Shown: positions 47,872 to 56,506, counted from the first letter of the stretch. The stretch is 64,000 bases of DNA from Wolbachia endosymbiont of Diaphorina citri (GCF_013096535.2 NZ_CP051265.2:806001-870000); one strand, 5' to 3'. Notes: generated by a model from the sequence alone, not told the origin. Numbers and translations: made by a program.

Positions 47872-48327
47872 ATGCCTACTATATGGAAATTGAAAAATAT
47901 AGCACCCATAACAAAAATGAGTATTGAAAGTACAGTTGCAACTGCATCTTTAGCAGCAGCAATAACAACATTATTGATTGCTACTAAAGTAATTGCTGGA
48001 CCTACGTCTTTAGCGCTTATTGCTAGCCCTGCTGGAATTGCAGTTCTATTTATTGCCGCTGTATATTTTGCCGCAGCAGCTTATGCTTCATATCAGCAAA
48101 TGCATAAGAATGAAGAAATAAGTGAAGCTAAAGTAAGTGCTGAAGCAGCAGCTAATAAAGCTGAAGCAGCTAAAACAGAATTTGAAGAAAAAATTAAAGA
48201 TTTAGCTACTAAAACTGAATTGGTTGAAAAAGTGGATTCAAGTAAATTTAATGAACTACTTAAGAGTTCATTGGAAGATTCTGAAGTTGTTCAAGCATTT
48301 AAAGGTAAAAAATTTCAAGTAAACTAA
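47872..48327 (+). CDS. Unknown small membrane protein with coiled-coil tail
   Basis: This 151-residue protein has two hydrophobic helices (about 22-42 and 44-70, LIASPAGIAVLFIAAVYFAAAAYA) followed by an alanine-, lysine- and glutamate-rich stretch (about 80-115) that should form a coiled coil. The promoter is near consensus, AAGGAGG lies 8 bases before the ATG, and a perfect 11-bp terminator follows. It is therefore a complete single-gene unit. I recognise no family; the hairpin plus coiled coil resembles proteins that shape or insert in membranes, and surface exposure is possible. Confidence 0.75.
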   Translation: MPTIWKLKNIAPITKMSIESTVATASLAAAITTLLIATKVIAGPTSLALIASPAGIAVLFIAAVYFAAAAYASYQQMHKNEEISEAKVSAEAAANKAEAAKTEFEEKIKDLATKTELVEKVDSSKFNELLKSSLEDSEVVQAFKGKKFQVN

Positions 48328-48332
48328 ATGGT

Positions 48333-48358
48333 AAAGAGGTAGAGACTTCTACCTCTTT
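48333..48358 (+). terminator. Intrinsic terminator after the 47872 gene
   Basis: AAAGAGGTAGA pairs perfectly with TCTACCTCTTT over an 11-bp stem with a GACT loop and a short pyrimidine tract after it. It lies 5 bases past the stop codon and also faces convergent ribD. Confidence 0.75.
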
Positions 48359-48378
48359 CTTTCAAGAATATAAAACTA

Positions 48379-49545
48379 CTATACTCTATCCCACAACTCA
48401 ACCACATCCTCACTGAACTCTATTATCTCTACTTTTTTAAATTGGTAACAGTTGTTGATGGATTGAATTCCTAAATTCCCTACAAAAGGAGTTGCATCGT
48501 TACCTAAAATTTTACCACTACGGCAGATTATCAGCCTGTCGATTAAATTATACTTCAGTAGCTCTGTAATTAATATTCCTCCACCTTCAACTAATAACCT
48601 TGTTATACCAATTTCTGAAACAAGTTTTGATGCCATGTCCTTTAAGCAGACTTTGCCAATAACATCAGGTTCCGATGTCATTCCAGCGCGTGACCAGTTT
48701 TCATTATGCAATTGCTTGAAGTTTTCTGGTCTGGACACTGGGATGACAGGAGGTGTATTAACTATCAAATAATTAATGTCTTTTATTTTTCTCTCTACTT
48801 CCTTATTTGTGATTACCCAAGTTATTACTTTGTCTGCAGTTTTTGCAATATTATGCTCTTCCTTCAATCTCCCTTGGCTATCGATAATTAGCCTTATTGG
48901 CGACCTGTCTTTGAGTCTTGGTAATCTGCAAGTTAAGAGTGGATCGTCACTAACAAGGGTATTGCTGCCAATCATAATTGCATCATATTTTGCTCTGAGC
49001 TCATATACCCAATTTCTCGTATTTTCACTTGTTATCCATTTGCTATCGCCTGTAAATGTTGCGATTTTTCCATCAAGAGTTGTTGCGATTTTGCAAGCTA
49101 TAAATGGTCTATGAAATTCTTTAGTGGTGAAAAAACCGACATTCAATACTTCTGCCTCTTTTTGCATAATCCCTTGCTCAACTTCAATTCCTCCATCTAC
49201 TAAGGCTTTTATGCCTCTGCCTAAAACTCTATTATCTGGGTCAATTGCTGCAATCACTACCTTTCTTATTCCTGATTTTATGATTTCTGTAGTGCAAGGT
49301 TCTGTAACTCCAAAGTGGCAGCATGGTTCAAGAGTGACGTACATAGTTGCACCATGAGTTAAATCTTTAGCATTTTGCAAAGCAACTACTTCTGCATGTG
49401 GACGTCCACCGATTCCTGTGTAGCCTTCACCGATCACCATACCGTTTTTTACAATGATACATCCAACAGCGGGATTTGGTGCAACACTTCCAAGACTTTT
49501 TTCTGCAAGTTTTAATGCGATCGACATGAAATAATCATCGGTCAT
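48379..49545 (-). CDS. ribD: Bifunctional riboflavin deaminase/reductase, with an in-frame palindromic insert
   Basis: RibD deaminates and then reduces the pyrimidine intermediate in riboflavin synthesis. The deaminase half has the zinc site HAEVVAL and PCCHFGVTEPC near residues 49-86; the reductase half has GKIATFTGDSKWITSE, GSNTLVSDDPLLTCRL and LLVEGGG. Of the 388 residues about 25 (roughly 266-290, VIPVSRPENFKQL and WSRAGMTS) come from the element at 48676-48748, which lies in the reductase domain between secondary structures. It overlaps the end of dgt by one base (TAATG). Confidence 0.94.
   Translation of the reverse strand: MTDDYFMSIALKLAEKSLGSVAPNPAVGCIIVKNGMVIGEGYTGIGGRPHAEVVALQNAKDLTHGATMYVTLEPCCHFGVTEPCTTEIIKSGIRKVVIAAIDPDNRVLGRGIKALVDGGIEVEQGIMQKEAEVLNVGFFTTKEFHRPFIACKIATTLDGKIATFTGDSKWITSENTRNWVYELRAKYDAIMIGSNTLVSDDPLLTCRLPRLKDRSPIRLIIDSQGRLKEEHNIAKTADKVITWVITNKEVERKIKDINYLIVNTPPVIPVSRPENFKQLHNENWSRAGMTSEPDVIGKVCLKDMASKLVSEIGITRLLVEGGGILITELLKYNLIDRLIICRSGKILGNDATPFVGNLGIQSINNCYQFKKVEIIEFSEDVVELWDRV
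48676..48748. repeat. WPE-like palindromic element inside ribD
   Basis: The 73-bp element has the same outer sequences as that in truB: TGTCATTCCAGCGCGTGACC on the left and GACACTGGGATGACA on the right. Relative to the host gene's coding strand it is reversed compared with truB, yet it is open there too. Its spacer differs in sequence from the truB copy. Confidence 0.85.
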
Positions 49546-50726
49546 TAGAAAGAAGTCATTTCGTATGAGGTATCAAAAATTCTTCTGTGCTCATGTATGG
49601 CAAATCTATCTGTCATACCTGAGATATAATCACATATTATTACTGAACGCTGAGATTCACAAGCAAGCTTGTTCCACTCTATAGGTAATAACCCTGGGTT
49701 TTCATAAAAGCATTGAAAAAGCTCCTGTACTATACGTTTTGCTTTGTTCATTGTTCTATTCAATTTATAGCTTCTGTATATTTTTTCCATGTTAAATTTT
49801 TTCATCTCTTTTGTGGCATTTGCAACTTCTGGTGAAAATGTGACTAGCATTGTATTTAGACCTCTTACATCTTCTACGCTTTTTATTTTGTAGTCTTTAA
49901 TATTTTTTTCAGTCTGAAAAACGACATCATTTATCATAATCCCTATAGTTTTACTCAGTGATTCATGTATGAGTTTACTTTGGGCCAATTCTGAATATTC
50001 GCTTTTTACTTCTTTGAACATTTTGCCAATTAAAGGAACATCGAGCAAATCTTCGATGGTTACTAAATTTGCCCTGAGTGCATCATCAAGATCGTGAACA
50101 CTGTAAGCAATATCATCGGCAATTGAAGCAACTTGTGCTTCAATGCTTGAAAATTCCTCAAGTTTTAGATCATATTTTTCATTATATTTTAATAACAGCT
50201 GATTATTTGTAGAAGACTCCGCGTTTTGACCAAGCAAGGGACCGTTATGTTTTGCAACACCTTCAATCACTTCCCAACTTAGATTCATGCCATTAAAGTC
50301 AGCATGTTTTTGTTCAAGATAAGTTAAAATCCTTATAGCTTGAACGTTATGATCAAACTTATACTTCTCGTTATCAATTTGAACTAGAGCATTCTCACCT
50401 GTGTGACCAAATGGAGGATGACCAAGGTCATGTGCAAGCGCTATGCATTCAGTGATGTCCTCATCTAATCTGAGCCTGCGTGCGATGGATCTTGCAATTT
50501 GTGCAACTTCAAGGCTATGAGTTAGCCGAGTACGATAGTAATCATGCTCATAATTGATAAAAACTTGTGTTTTGTATCCTAGTTTCCTAAACGCATTAGA
50601 GTGAATAATTCGGTCCCTATCACGCTGAAAGCAGCTGCGATTTTCATCTTCTGGCTCTTTAAATTTTCTTCCTTTTGTTTTATTTGGAAAGCACGCGTAA
50701 CTTAATAGAAAATTATTGTTTGACAT
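49545..50726 (-). CDS. dgt: dGTPase-like HD-domain triphosphohydrolase
   Basis: This 393-residue protein belongs to the deoxyguanosinetriphosphate triphosphohydrolase-like family. It has the HD-domain metal site RLTHSLEVAQIARS, AHDLGHPPFGHTGE, the third-motif SIADDIAYSVHDLDDAL and LNRTMNKAKR. The N-terminal RSCFQRDRDRIIHSNAFRKL matches the dgt-type start. It would hydrolyse dNTPs to nucleosides and triphosphate, controlling pool size. It is coupled to ribD by a one-base overlap. Confidence 0.93.
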   Translation of the reverse strand: MSNNNFLLSYACFPNKTKGRKFKEPEDENRSCFQRDRDRIIHSNAFRKLGYKTQVFINYEHDYYRTRLTHSLEVAQIARSIARRLRLDEDITECIALAHDLGHPPFGHTGENALVQIDNEKYKFDHNVQAIRILTYLEQKHADFNGMNLSWEVIEGVAKHNGPLLGQNAESSTNNQLLLKYNEKYDLKLEEFSSIEAQVASIADDIAYSVHDLDDALRANLVTIEDLLDVPLIGKMFKEVKSEYSELAQSKLIHESLSKTIGIMINDVVFQTEKNIKDYKIKSVEDVRGLNTMLVTFSPEVANATKEMKKFNMEKIYRSYKLNRTMNKAKRIVQELFQCFYENPGLLPIEWNKLACESQRSVIICDYISGMTDRFAIHEHRRIFDTSYEMTSF

Positions 50727-50773
50727 GTAAAATTTCTACTATAATAAGTTATCAATAATGAACGGTGGTTGTT

Positions 50774-51220
50774 ATGTCAACAGATTACAATATTAGCTTA
50801 ACTGACAATGCATTAAGGAAAATCCACTCCCTTGTAGAACAGGAAGGAGATGAGAGTTCTATTTTGCGGGTTGCAGTTTCAGGTGGTGGATGCTCTGGCT
50901 TCAAGTATAATTTTCTTATGGATCAAATAAATAAGAAGATGTCTTTGGATGACGATTTTGACGATGATGAAGACGATGATTTTGACGATGACGAAGATAG
51001 CGAGGATTATAGAAGCCACTCCAGTTTTAGTGAAAAAGGTAAAGATATAGTAATTAATGATGAGAATGGAAACCCTGTATTAATGGTTGATAATTGTTCA
51101 GCGAAATTTTTAAATAACTCAACTATAGATTATACTGAAGATCTAAGTGGTTCTGGTTTTCAAATCAAGAATGCTCTCGCTAAGTCTCGATGTGGTTGTG
51201 GTAACAGTTTCTCGGTCTAA
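50774..51220 (+). CDS. A-type Fe-S carrier (IscA/ErpA-like) with acidic insert
   Basis: A-type carriers pass Fe-S clusters to target enzymes. The three cysteines are Cys40 in SGGGCSGFKY and Cys140 and Cys142 in SRCGCGNSF. Family members have about 107-120 residues; this one has 148 because a Asp-rich insert of about 33 residues follows MSLDDD. The insert includes two 24-bp tandem copies (50948-50971 and 50972-50995), each encoding DDDFDDDE-like residues. The start is the ATG at 50774, backed by CGGTGG; an upstream GTG at 50765 is less likely. It stands apart from the isc cluster, and the desulfurase gene follows 1.8 kb away. Confidence 0.88.
   Translation: MSTDYNISLTDNALRKIHSLVEQEGDESSILRVAVSGGGCSGFKYNFLMDQINKKMSLDDDFDDDEDDDFDDDEDSEDYRSHSSFSEKGKDIVINDENGNPVLMVDNCSAKFLNNSTIDYTEDLSGSGFQIKNALAKSRCGCGNSFSV
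50948..50995 (+). repeat. Two 24-bp tandem repeats coding for Asp-rich sequence
   Basis: Two adjacent copies of a GAT/GAC-rich 24-mer (three base differences) encode DDDFDDDE and DDDFDDDE. They expand the Fe-S carrier and are a likely site for copy-number variation between strains. Confidence 0.75.
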
Positions 51221-51246
51221 TTCTCCCTCCTGGATCTTTTTATAAT

Positions 51247-51921
51247 ATGGACAGTGATGTAGCACTAGAGCTAGCTTCTGTGAGTAAGAGCTTCAAAAAA
51301 AGTCCTGCCATTGTAAAAGATATCAACCTGAAGATTACAAGAGGGCAAGTAGTTGCATTGATCGGCAGTTCAGGATCAGGAAAAACAACTATATTGCAAA
51401 TTGCAGGTCTATTGGATGAGCCAAATTTAGGTATAGTGACGATAGATGGAATAAATTGCACACAAGCCAGTAATAAGCATAAAACTCATGTAAGAAGAAA
51501 TTTTCTTAGCTTTGTTTATCAATTTCACTATTTATTACAAGAGTTATCAGTGTTGGAAAACGTTATGCTTCCTCAGCTCATTGCAGGAAAAAGCAAAGCT
51601 GAAGCAAAAAAAAAATCGCAAGCAATATTGGAAAAATTTGGTCTGGAAAATAAAGCAAGTAGTATGGTATCTGAAATTTCTGGTGGAGAAAGGCAGAGGG
51701 TTGCAATTGCAAGAAGCATTGTAAACTCTCCAAAGCTTTTACTTGCAGATGAGCCAACGGGAAATTTAGACCCAACAAATTCTTTGAATGTATTTTTGCT
51801 GTTACATTCATATGTAAAGGAAAATAACAGCTCTATGCTTATAGTAACACACAACTATATCCTTGCAGAAAAAGCAGATCACATTTTTCAGTTAAAAAAC
51901 CGATCATTAGTAAAGTTGTAA
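51247..51921 (+). CDS. lolD: Lipoprotein-releasing system ATP-binding protein
   Basis: LolD powers LolCE in lifting lipoproteins off the inner membrane. The 224-residue ABC ATPase has Walker A GSSGSGKTT, a Q-loop, the LolD-type VYQFHYLLQELSVLENVMLPQLI, the signature SGGERQR and Walker B LLLADEPTG. The strict FHxLLxExxxLENVMxP motif separates LolD from other ABC ATPases. The permease partner is not in the window. It is followed by a small lipoprotein gene on the opposite strand. Confidence 0.92.
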   Translation: MDSDVALELASVSKSFKKSPAIVKDINLKITRGQVVALIGSSGSGKTTILQIAGLLDEPNLGIVTIDGINCTQASNKHKTHVRRNFLSFVYQFHYLLQELSVLENVMLPQLIAGKSKAEAKKKSQAILEKFGLENKASSMVSEISGGERQRVAIARSIVNSPKLLLADEPTGNLDPTNSLNVFLLLHSYVKENNSSMLIVTHNYILAEKADHIFQLKNRSLVKL

Positions 51922-51950
51922 ATGGAAGAAGCAATACAATACAAAGCTAC

Positions 51951-52175
51951 CTATAACTTGTACTTATTTAACCAATGATCATTAACGGAGTATAATTCGC
52001 ACGAAATACTTTCATTGCTTTTTATACACGGACTCTTTAACTTACGCTGTTTACTTAGGAAGCATCCTGAAAGCATAAACATCGCTAAAACGAGAAATAA
52101 TAATTGCCTAAACATAACAAGACTTTTTTTATTTATATTAATACGTTCATTTCTCTCATTTGTAAAGTTAGGCAT
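51951..52175 (-). CDS. Small lipoprotein (LSGC lipobox), function unknown
   Basis: The frame encodes 74 residues; a start at the M of MFRQLLFLVL (52115) gives 54 residues with signal LFLVLAMFML and lipobox LSGC, Cys18. After it comes a 36-residue tail with two cysteines (SPC and SCE) that could bond with each other. The longer start overlaps the hydrolase gene by 8 bases, as in coupled genes. VirB7-type lipoproteins of type IV secretion are this small and also carry cysteine tails; the resemblance is only general. No other T4SS gene is in the window. Confidence 0.6.
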   Translation of the reverse strand: MPNFTNERNERININKKSLVMFRQLLFLVLAMFMLSGCFLSKQRKLKSPCIKSNESISCELYSVNDHWLNKYKL

Positions 52176-52866
52176 ATTCTTTTACTCTTATCTCTTTTTT
52201 AACTTTTTTGGAGGAAGTGACTGCACTGTTTAAGCGTAGTTTTATATAATTATCTATAATTTGAGCTACTTCCTTTTCTTTATCCCTTAAAAAGTGGTTA
52301 GTATCGTCTACTATATGGTATTCCATATGGTTATTTTTTACCGAATTTATTAACCTTTGTGCTAATTCTGTTACATCGCTTTCTTCTGAAATTGTATCAT
52401 TATTACTTTGTATTATAAGTCCAGGAACTGGGCAAGGAGAGAGAAAAGAGAAATCGTACTTAGTTGCTGGAAGAGAAAGGGCAACAAAACTTACTATCTC
52501 TGGACGGCGCATTGTCAATTGCATAGCTACCCATGCTCCAAAAGAAAAACCAACTATCCAAATTGGAACATTGTTAGAGTTATGCTCCTGAAGCCAATCA
52601 ATAGCTACTGCAGCATCAGTTAATTCTCCTATACCCTTATCAAAAGTTCCGGTAGATTTTCCGACACCACGAAAATTAATTGTCAATGCAGAAAAGTTAT
52701 TATCGATAAAAGATTCATATATAGTATGTATAATCTTACTATCCATACTACCACCATATTGAGGGTGATGATGTAAAATTAGCACAACTGGTGCATTGGT
52801 ATCTTTGCTTTGATGGTATCTACCTTCTATCTTTTTTGTTGAATTATTTAAAAAGACTTCTACCAT
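52168..52866 (-). CDS. Alpha/beta hydrolase
   Basis: This 232-residue protein has the LHHHPQYGGSMDSKI oxyanion region, NFRGVGKSTGTFDKG, the nucleophile serine in VGFSFGAWVAM (G-x-S-x-G) and the histidine in DTNHFLRDK, so a complete catalytic triad is likely. It resembles the YchC/dienelactone-hydrolase-like group found in many Alphaproteobacteria. The substrate is unknown. It overlaps the lipoprotein frame by 8 bases on the same strand. Confidence 0.85.
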   Translation of the reverse strand: MVEVFLNNSTKKIEGRYHQSKDTNAPVVLILHHHPQYGGSMDSKIIHTIYESFIDNNFSALTINFRGVGKSTGTFDKGIGELTDAAVAIDWLQEHNSNNVPIWIVGFSFGAWVAMQLTMRRPEIVSFVALSLPATKYDFSFLSPCPVPGLIIQSNNDTISEESDVTELAQRLINSVKNNHMEYHIVDDTNHFLRDKEKEVAQIIDNYIKLRLNSAVTSSKKVKKEIRVKEYA

Positions 52867-53000
52867 GATAACTCCTAATAAAAACCTGTTTTGACAGGTG
52901 TTGATAATGTAAATTGTTTATTAATTATGTATTAATTTCCCTGTTTTTGCAATAAATTTTTATCGTGTTAAAGTTAACATACATAATTGGTTGATGGTAA

Positions 53001-54188
53001 GTGACAAATAAGCCTGTGAGTTTATTCTCTCTGGAAGAAAGTAGTTGCGTGTATGCTGATTATAATGCAACTGCTCCAGTGAGTAAAAATGTAAAAAAAA
53101 GTATACTTGAGATTTTGTCGAAACAAACACTAAATCCATCATCGCTGCATAAAAGAGGACAAGAAGCGAGGAAGATTCTTAAAGAGGTAAGAGATAACGT
53201 ACGTGATGCTCTTAGCATTCCAGATGATAAAGAAATAGTTTTTACGTCTGGTGCAACTGAAGCAAATAACCTCGTCATGAGAGGAATGAAAGGCTATCTG
53301 CATGTAATTTCAGCTACAGAGCATCCTTCAATTCTTAATTCTGCATATAATCCACATATAATACCCGTTAATCAAGAGGGTATTGTTGACTTTTTAGAGC
53401 TAGAAAAAATTCTAAGCGAACTTGAAGGGAATAAAGTAATAATTTCAGTGATGATGGCTAATAACGAAACTGGAGTTATCCAGCCTGTTAAGGAAATAGC
53501 TAAAATGGCACATAAATTCGGGGCAATCTGTCACACTGACGCTGCTCAAAGTGTTGGGAAAATCGAATTAAATATGGAAGATTTAGGAGTGGATTTACTT
53601 ACTTTATCTGCTCACAAATTTGGTGGTATAGCAGGTAGTGGAGTTTTAATTTTTGACAAAAAGCTTGTAATAGAACCTACTATAATAGGTGGTGGGCAAG
53701 AAAAAGGATTGCGTGGTGGTACAGAAAACATTATTGCAATAGTAGGTCTTTCTGCTGCATTGCAAAACATTCCAGATCTTCTATCAAAGATGGATGAAGT
53801 AGAGAAGCTGCGTGATCAATTGGAGTATGGGTTATTAAGTCTTGTCAGTGATATCAAGATCTTTGGCAGAAATTCTAAAAGATTGCCAAATACAAGTTTC
53901 ATTTATATGCCGAGAGTGAAGAATGATCTGCAGCTCATGTGCTTTGACTTAAATAATATTGCAGTCAGCAATGGTTCTGCATGTTCTTCTGGAAAAGTTG
54001 GGCCTTCTCATGTTTTGCTTGCAATGGGAGCAACAAAAGAGCAAGCAGAATGTTCAATTAGAATCAGTATAGGTCCGGAGGTTAAACCGCGAGACATAGA
54101 AAAAATAGTGGATTGTTGGTATAGTATCTATAAGAAGAATGCTTTAGTAAATGCAAAAACTACTTTCACCATTCCCCTTAAATCATGA
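53001..54188 (+). CDS. iscS: Cysteine desulfurase (IscS/NifS type)
   Basis: This PLP enzyme takes sulfur from cysteine for Fe-S clusters and thiolated tRNA. The 395 residues include DYNATAPVSKNV, FTSGATEANNLVMRG, HTDAAQSVGKIEL, the PLP lysine K206 in LSAHKFGG and the sulfur-carrying C328 in NGSACSSGKVGPSHVLLAMG. The start is a GTG at 53001, since no ATG precedes the conserved N-terminus. Wolbachia-type genomes often have two such genes; this one has no iscU next to it, so it may be the one for a different task. Confidence 0.9.
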   Translation: MTNKPVSLFSLEESSCVYADYNATAPVSKNVKKSILEILSKQTLNPSSLHKRGQEARKILKEVRDNVRDALSIPDDKEIVFTSGATEANNLVMRGMKGYLHVISATEHPSILNSAYNPHIIPVNQEGIVDFLELEKILSELEGNKVIISVMMANNETGVIQPVKEIAKMAHKFGAICHTDAAQSVGKIELNMEDLGVDLLTLSAHKFGGIAGSGVLIFDKKLVIEPTIIGGGQEKGLRGGTENIIAIVGLSAALQNIPDLLSKMDEVEKLRDQLEYGLLSLVSDIKIFGRNSKRLPNTSFIYMPRVKNDLQLMCFDLNNIAVSNGSACSSGKVGPSHVLLAMGATKEQAECSIRISIGPEVKPRDIEKIVDCWYSIYKKNALVNAKTTFTIPLKS

Positions 54189-54206
54189 TAGAGGGAATGG
54201 TGAAAG
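54161..54206 (+). terminator. Hairpin overlapping the end of the desulfurase gene
   Basis: ACTTTCACCATTCCC at 54161-54175 pairs perfectly with GGGAATGGTGAAAGT at 54192-54206, a 15-bp stem with a 16-base loop. The left arm encodes the last residues of the enzyme. Confidence 0.65.
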
Positions 54207-54389
54207 TAATTTCTATTGCCAGAGGTTGTTATAATAGTTAAATGCTGCTGAAAACCGATTTGCTTATAGTTATGGAAGAAATTCTCTAATTGCATACCAC
54301 ACCATTCAATTGTAGTATGTCATTTTATACTTGATAAAAACGCTGTATTGTATTATAATATATCATTAAGAGATAATAAGGAGTTACAT

Positions 54390-55112
54390 ATGTCTTATAT
54401 GAAAAACGAACAGGATATTCGCTCTCAGGGCGTTTATTATAGTGCTGGACTCAGGAGTTACCTAACTAAAGTATACAATTATATGGCTTTAGCTTTAGGT
54501 GTTACAGGGCTTGTTGCGTTTTTAACAGTGTTTTCTGGTCTTTTCCAGGTGATTTATTCCAATCCTGTTCTATCGCTTGTGGTAATGCTATCCCCAGTTG
54601 CATTGGTGTTTTATATGTCTTTTAGGCTTCAACACCTAAGTGCTCAGTCAACACTTACTGTATTTTTTCTATTCTCAGTTTTAATGGGAATTTCTTTATC
54701 TCATATTTTTATAATTTATACTGCAGAAAATATAGCGAGAGCATTTTTCATTACATCGATCATGTTTGGTTCTATGGCTTTATATGGTAATACTACAAAA
54801 AAAGATCTTACCAGCATGGGTTCTTTTTTGATTATGGGAATCTGGGGGTTAATCATTGCATCTATAGTTAATCTGTTTCTTGGAAGCAGTCCTCTCTATT
54901 TTGCAATATCATTTGTATCAGTGATAGTATTTACTTTAATGACCGCATACGATGCTCAGAGAATTAAAGATGTTTATTATAGGTATAATGATGGCTCAGA
55001 GGTTGCAACTACTAAGCTGGCAGTACTTGGTGCAACTAACCTTTATTTTGACTTTATTAACATATTCCTCAATTTACTTAGGTTACTTAACTTATTTAAT
55101 AATAGGGATTAG
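54390..55112 (+). CDS. Bax inhibitor-1/YccA-like membrane protein
   Basis: This 240-residue protein has seven hydrophobic segments after a polar N-terminus (MSYMKNEQDIRSQGVYYSAG). The Bax inhibitor-1 family signature includes LRSYLTKVYNYMALALGVTG at the start and MTAYDAQRIKDVY near the end, with paired aspartates typical of calcium- or pH-sensing members. The start is the ATG after AAGGAG at 54390; the frame is open to 54348. Bacterial members such as YetJ are leak channels. It abuts ctaG with no gap. Confidence 0.88.
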   Translation: MSYMKNEQDIRSQGVYYSAGLRSYLTKVYNYMALALGVTGLVAFLTVFSGLFQVIYSNPVLSLVVMLSPVALVFYMSFRLQHLSAQSTLTVFFLFSVLMGISLSHIFIIYTAENIARAFFITSIMFGSMALYGNTTKKDLTSMGSFLIMGIWGLIIASIVNLFLGSSPLYFAISFVSVIVFTLMTAYDAQRIKDVYYRYNDGSEVATTKLAVLGATNLYFDFINIFLNLLRLLNLFNNRD

Positions 55113-55649
55113 GTGTTCCCCTTTGTAAGGAGGGATAGTAAGGGTTCTATAGCTTTCTTTCTAATATCTTTAGTGGTATTGATGCTGTGTCTTGCGTATG
55201 CTTCGGTGCCATTGTATAGCATCTTTTGCAAAGCTACTGGATATGGTGGCACAACGAGAAAAGCAACTAATACAACAATAAATGCAACTGACCAAAAAAT
55301 CAGGATTTACTTCAATGCTGATGTAATGTCCGGTCTGCCTTGGAATTTTAAATCAGAAACTAACTACATTGATACGAATATAGGGCAACAAAGTTTAGTG
55401 TTTTATTATGCAGAAAATTTATCTGATCAGCCTTCGCTTGGAATGGCAGTGTATAATGTCACACCTTTTAAAGCAGGTAAGTATTTCAATAAAGTTGCAT
55501 GCTTCTGCTTTGAAGAACAAATTTTGCAGCCAAAACAAAAAGCAGCTATGCCAGTGTCCTTTTACATAGATCCTGAGATAATGCGTGACAATAGTACAAA
55601 AGATTTAAGTGAAATAACACTATCGTATACGTTTTTTAAGCTTAAATAA
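55113..55649 (+). CDS. ctaG: Cytochrome c oxidase assembly protein CtaG/Cox11
   Basis: Cox11 inserts copper into the CuB site of cytochrome c oxidase. The 178-residue protein has one N-terminal membrane helix (IAFFLISLVVLMLCLAYA), then YSIFCKATGYGGTTRKA, NVTPFKAGKYFNKVACFCFEEQILQP with the copper cysteines in CFCF, and MPVSFYIDPEI. The GTG start right after the stop of the BI-1 gene (TAGGTG) indicates coupled translation. The family length is 180-200. Confidence 0.94.
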   Translation: MFPFVRRDSKGSIAFFLISLVVLMLCLAYASVPLYSIFCKATGYGGTTRKATNTTINATDQKIRIYFNADVMSGLPWNFKSETNYIDTNIGQQSLVFYYAENLSDQPSLGMAVYNVTPFKAGKYFNKVACFCFEEQILQPKQKAAMPVSFYIDPEIMRDNSTKDLSEITLSYTFFKLK

Positions 55650-55694
55650 CAAACCTTTTCCTATTGTGATTAAAATAATAGTTATGCAACAGGT

Positions 55695-56225
55695 CTATTG
55701 AATTGAGCAGGAGCTCTTATTTGCTTTTTGCACACTGACTACTTGTGTTTCAGTGTTCGTTGTTGCTAATTCCCATCCTTCATTATTTGCTTCACAAGCA
55801 TTCCAACATTGAGCCAACTCCTTATTATTTTTTATAGAATCTGGTATTTCTATGTTGGGATTTTTTTCTAATGTATGCTTAATTAGAATCTCACAGCAAT
55901 TTTTGCGTTCAATTGACTTATCCTTACAATATAATTCAGCAACACACTCTAAAGCAGTGTTTCCATTGTAGTTTTCATCTGGGCTATCATTCACTCCCGC
56001 TTTTATGAGAGCCTTTAACACTTCTGGAGAACGAGCCAAAGCGCAGGCATGTAAATATCCTTTCTCATTTTGTACGTTAGCCCCTGCTTTTATTAAAACT
56101 TGCGCTAGATTTGTTAAAGTGTACGGTTTATAGTTAATGGCGATGGAAAAAAGACTATCTATTGGAAAGCCATCATAATCTTTCAAGTCAAATCTGTGAT
56201 TAATATCAAATCCTTTTTTTCCCAA
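55695..56225 (-). CDS. Ankyrin-repeat protein, short
   Basis: It encodes 176 residues with two to three ankyrin-like repeats (NLAQVLIKAGANVQNEKGYLHACALARSPEVLKALIKAGV and NGNTALECVAEL), then a cysteine-rich, helical end. The frame starts with TTG at 56225 and has no good ribosome binding site, so it may be the tail of a longer gene whose 5' end is lost. Ankyrin proteins of intracellular bacteria often contact host factors, but this is not shown for this one. Confidence 0.6.
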   Translation of the reverse strand: MGKKGFDINHRFDLKDYDGFPIDSLFSIAINYKPYTLTNLAQVLIKAGANVQNEKGYLHACALARSPEVLKALIKAGVNDSPDENYNGNTALECVAELYCKDKSIERKNCCEILIKHTLEKNPNIEIPDSIKNNKELAQCWNACEANNEGWELATTNTETQVVSVQKANKSSCSIQ

Positions 56226-56506
56226 GAAGTATATAAATATTTACAATAGTCTCCTTTTTTATCTGATTTTTGCATTTTACATTTTAACCTTTCTTTTATT
56301 TTTATTATTGGTATCTAAATCGTCATCTTCATCCACTTCACACAACACATTGAATAAAACACCATAAAGCCAAGTTTCTCTGTTTGTCATAATTTGTGCC
56401 TCAAAACTATTAACAATACGCTTATGTAGTGTATAAACTCTAAATAACATTTTGCAAAATATTAATTGCTAGATAACATAATTAAAGTTTTTGTCTTACA
56501 TTTATC

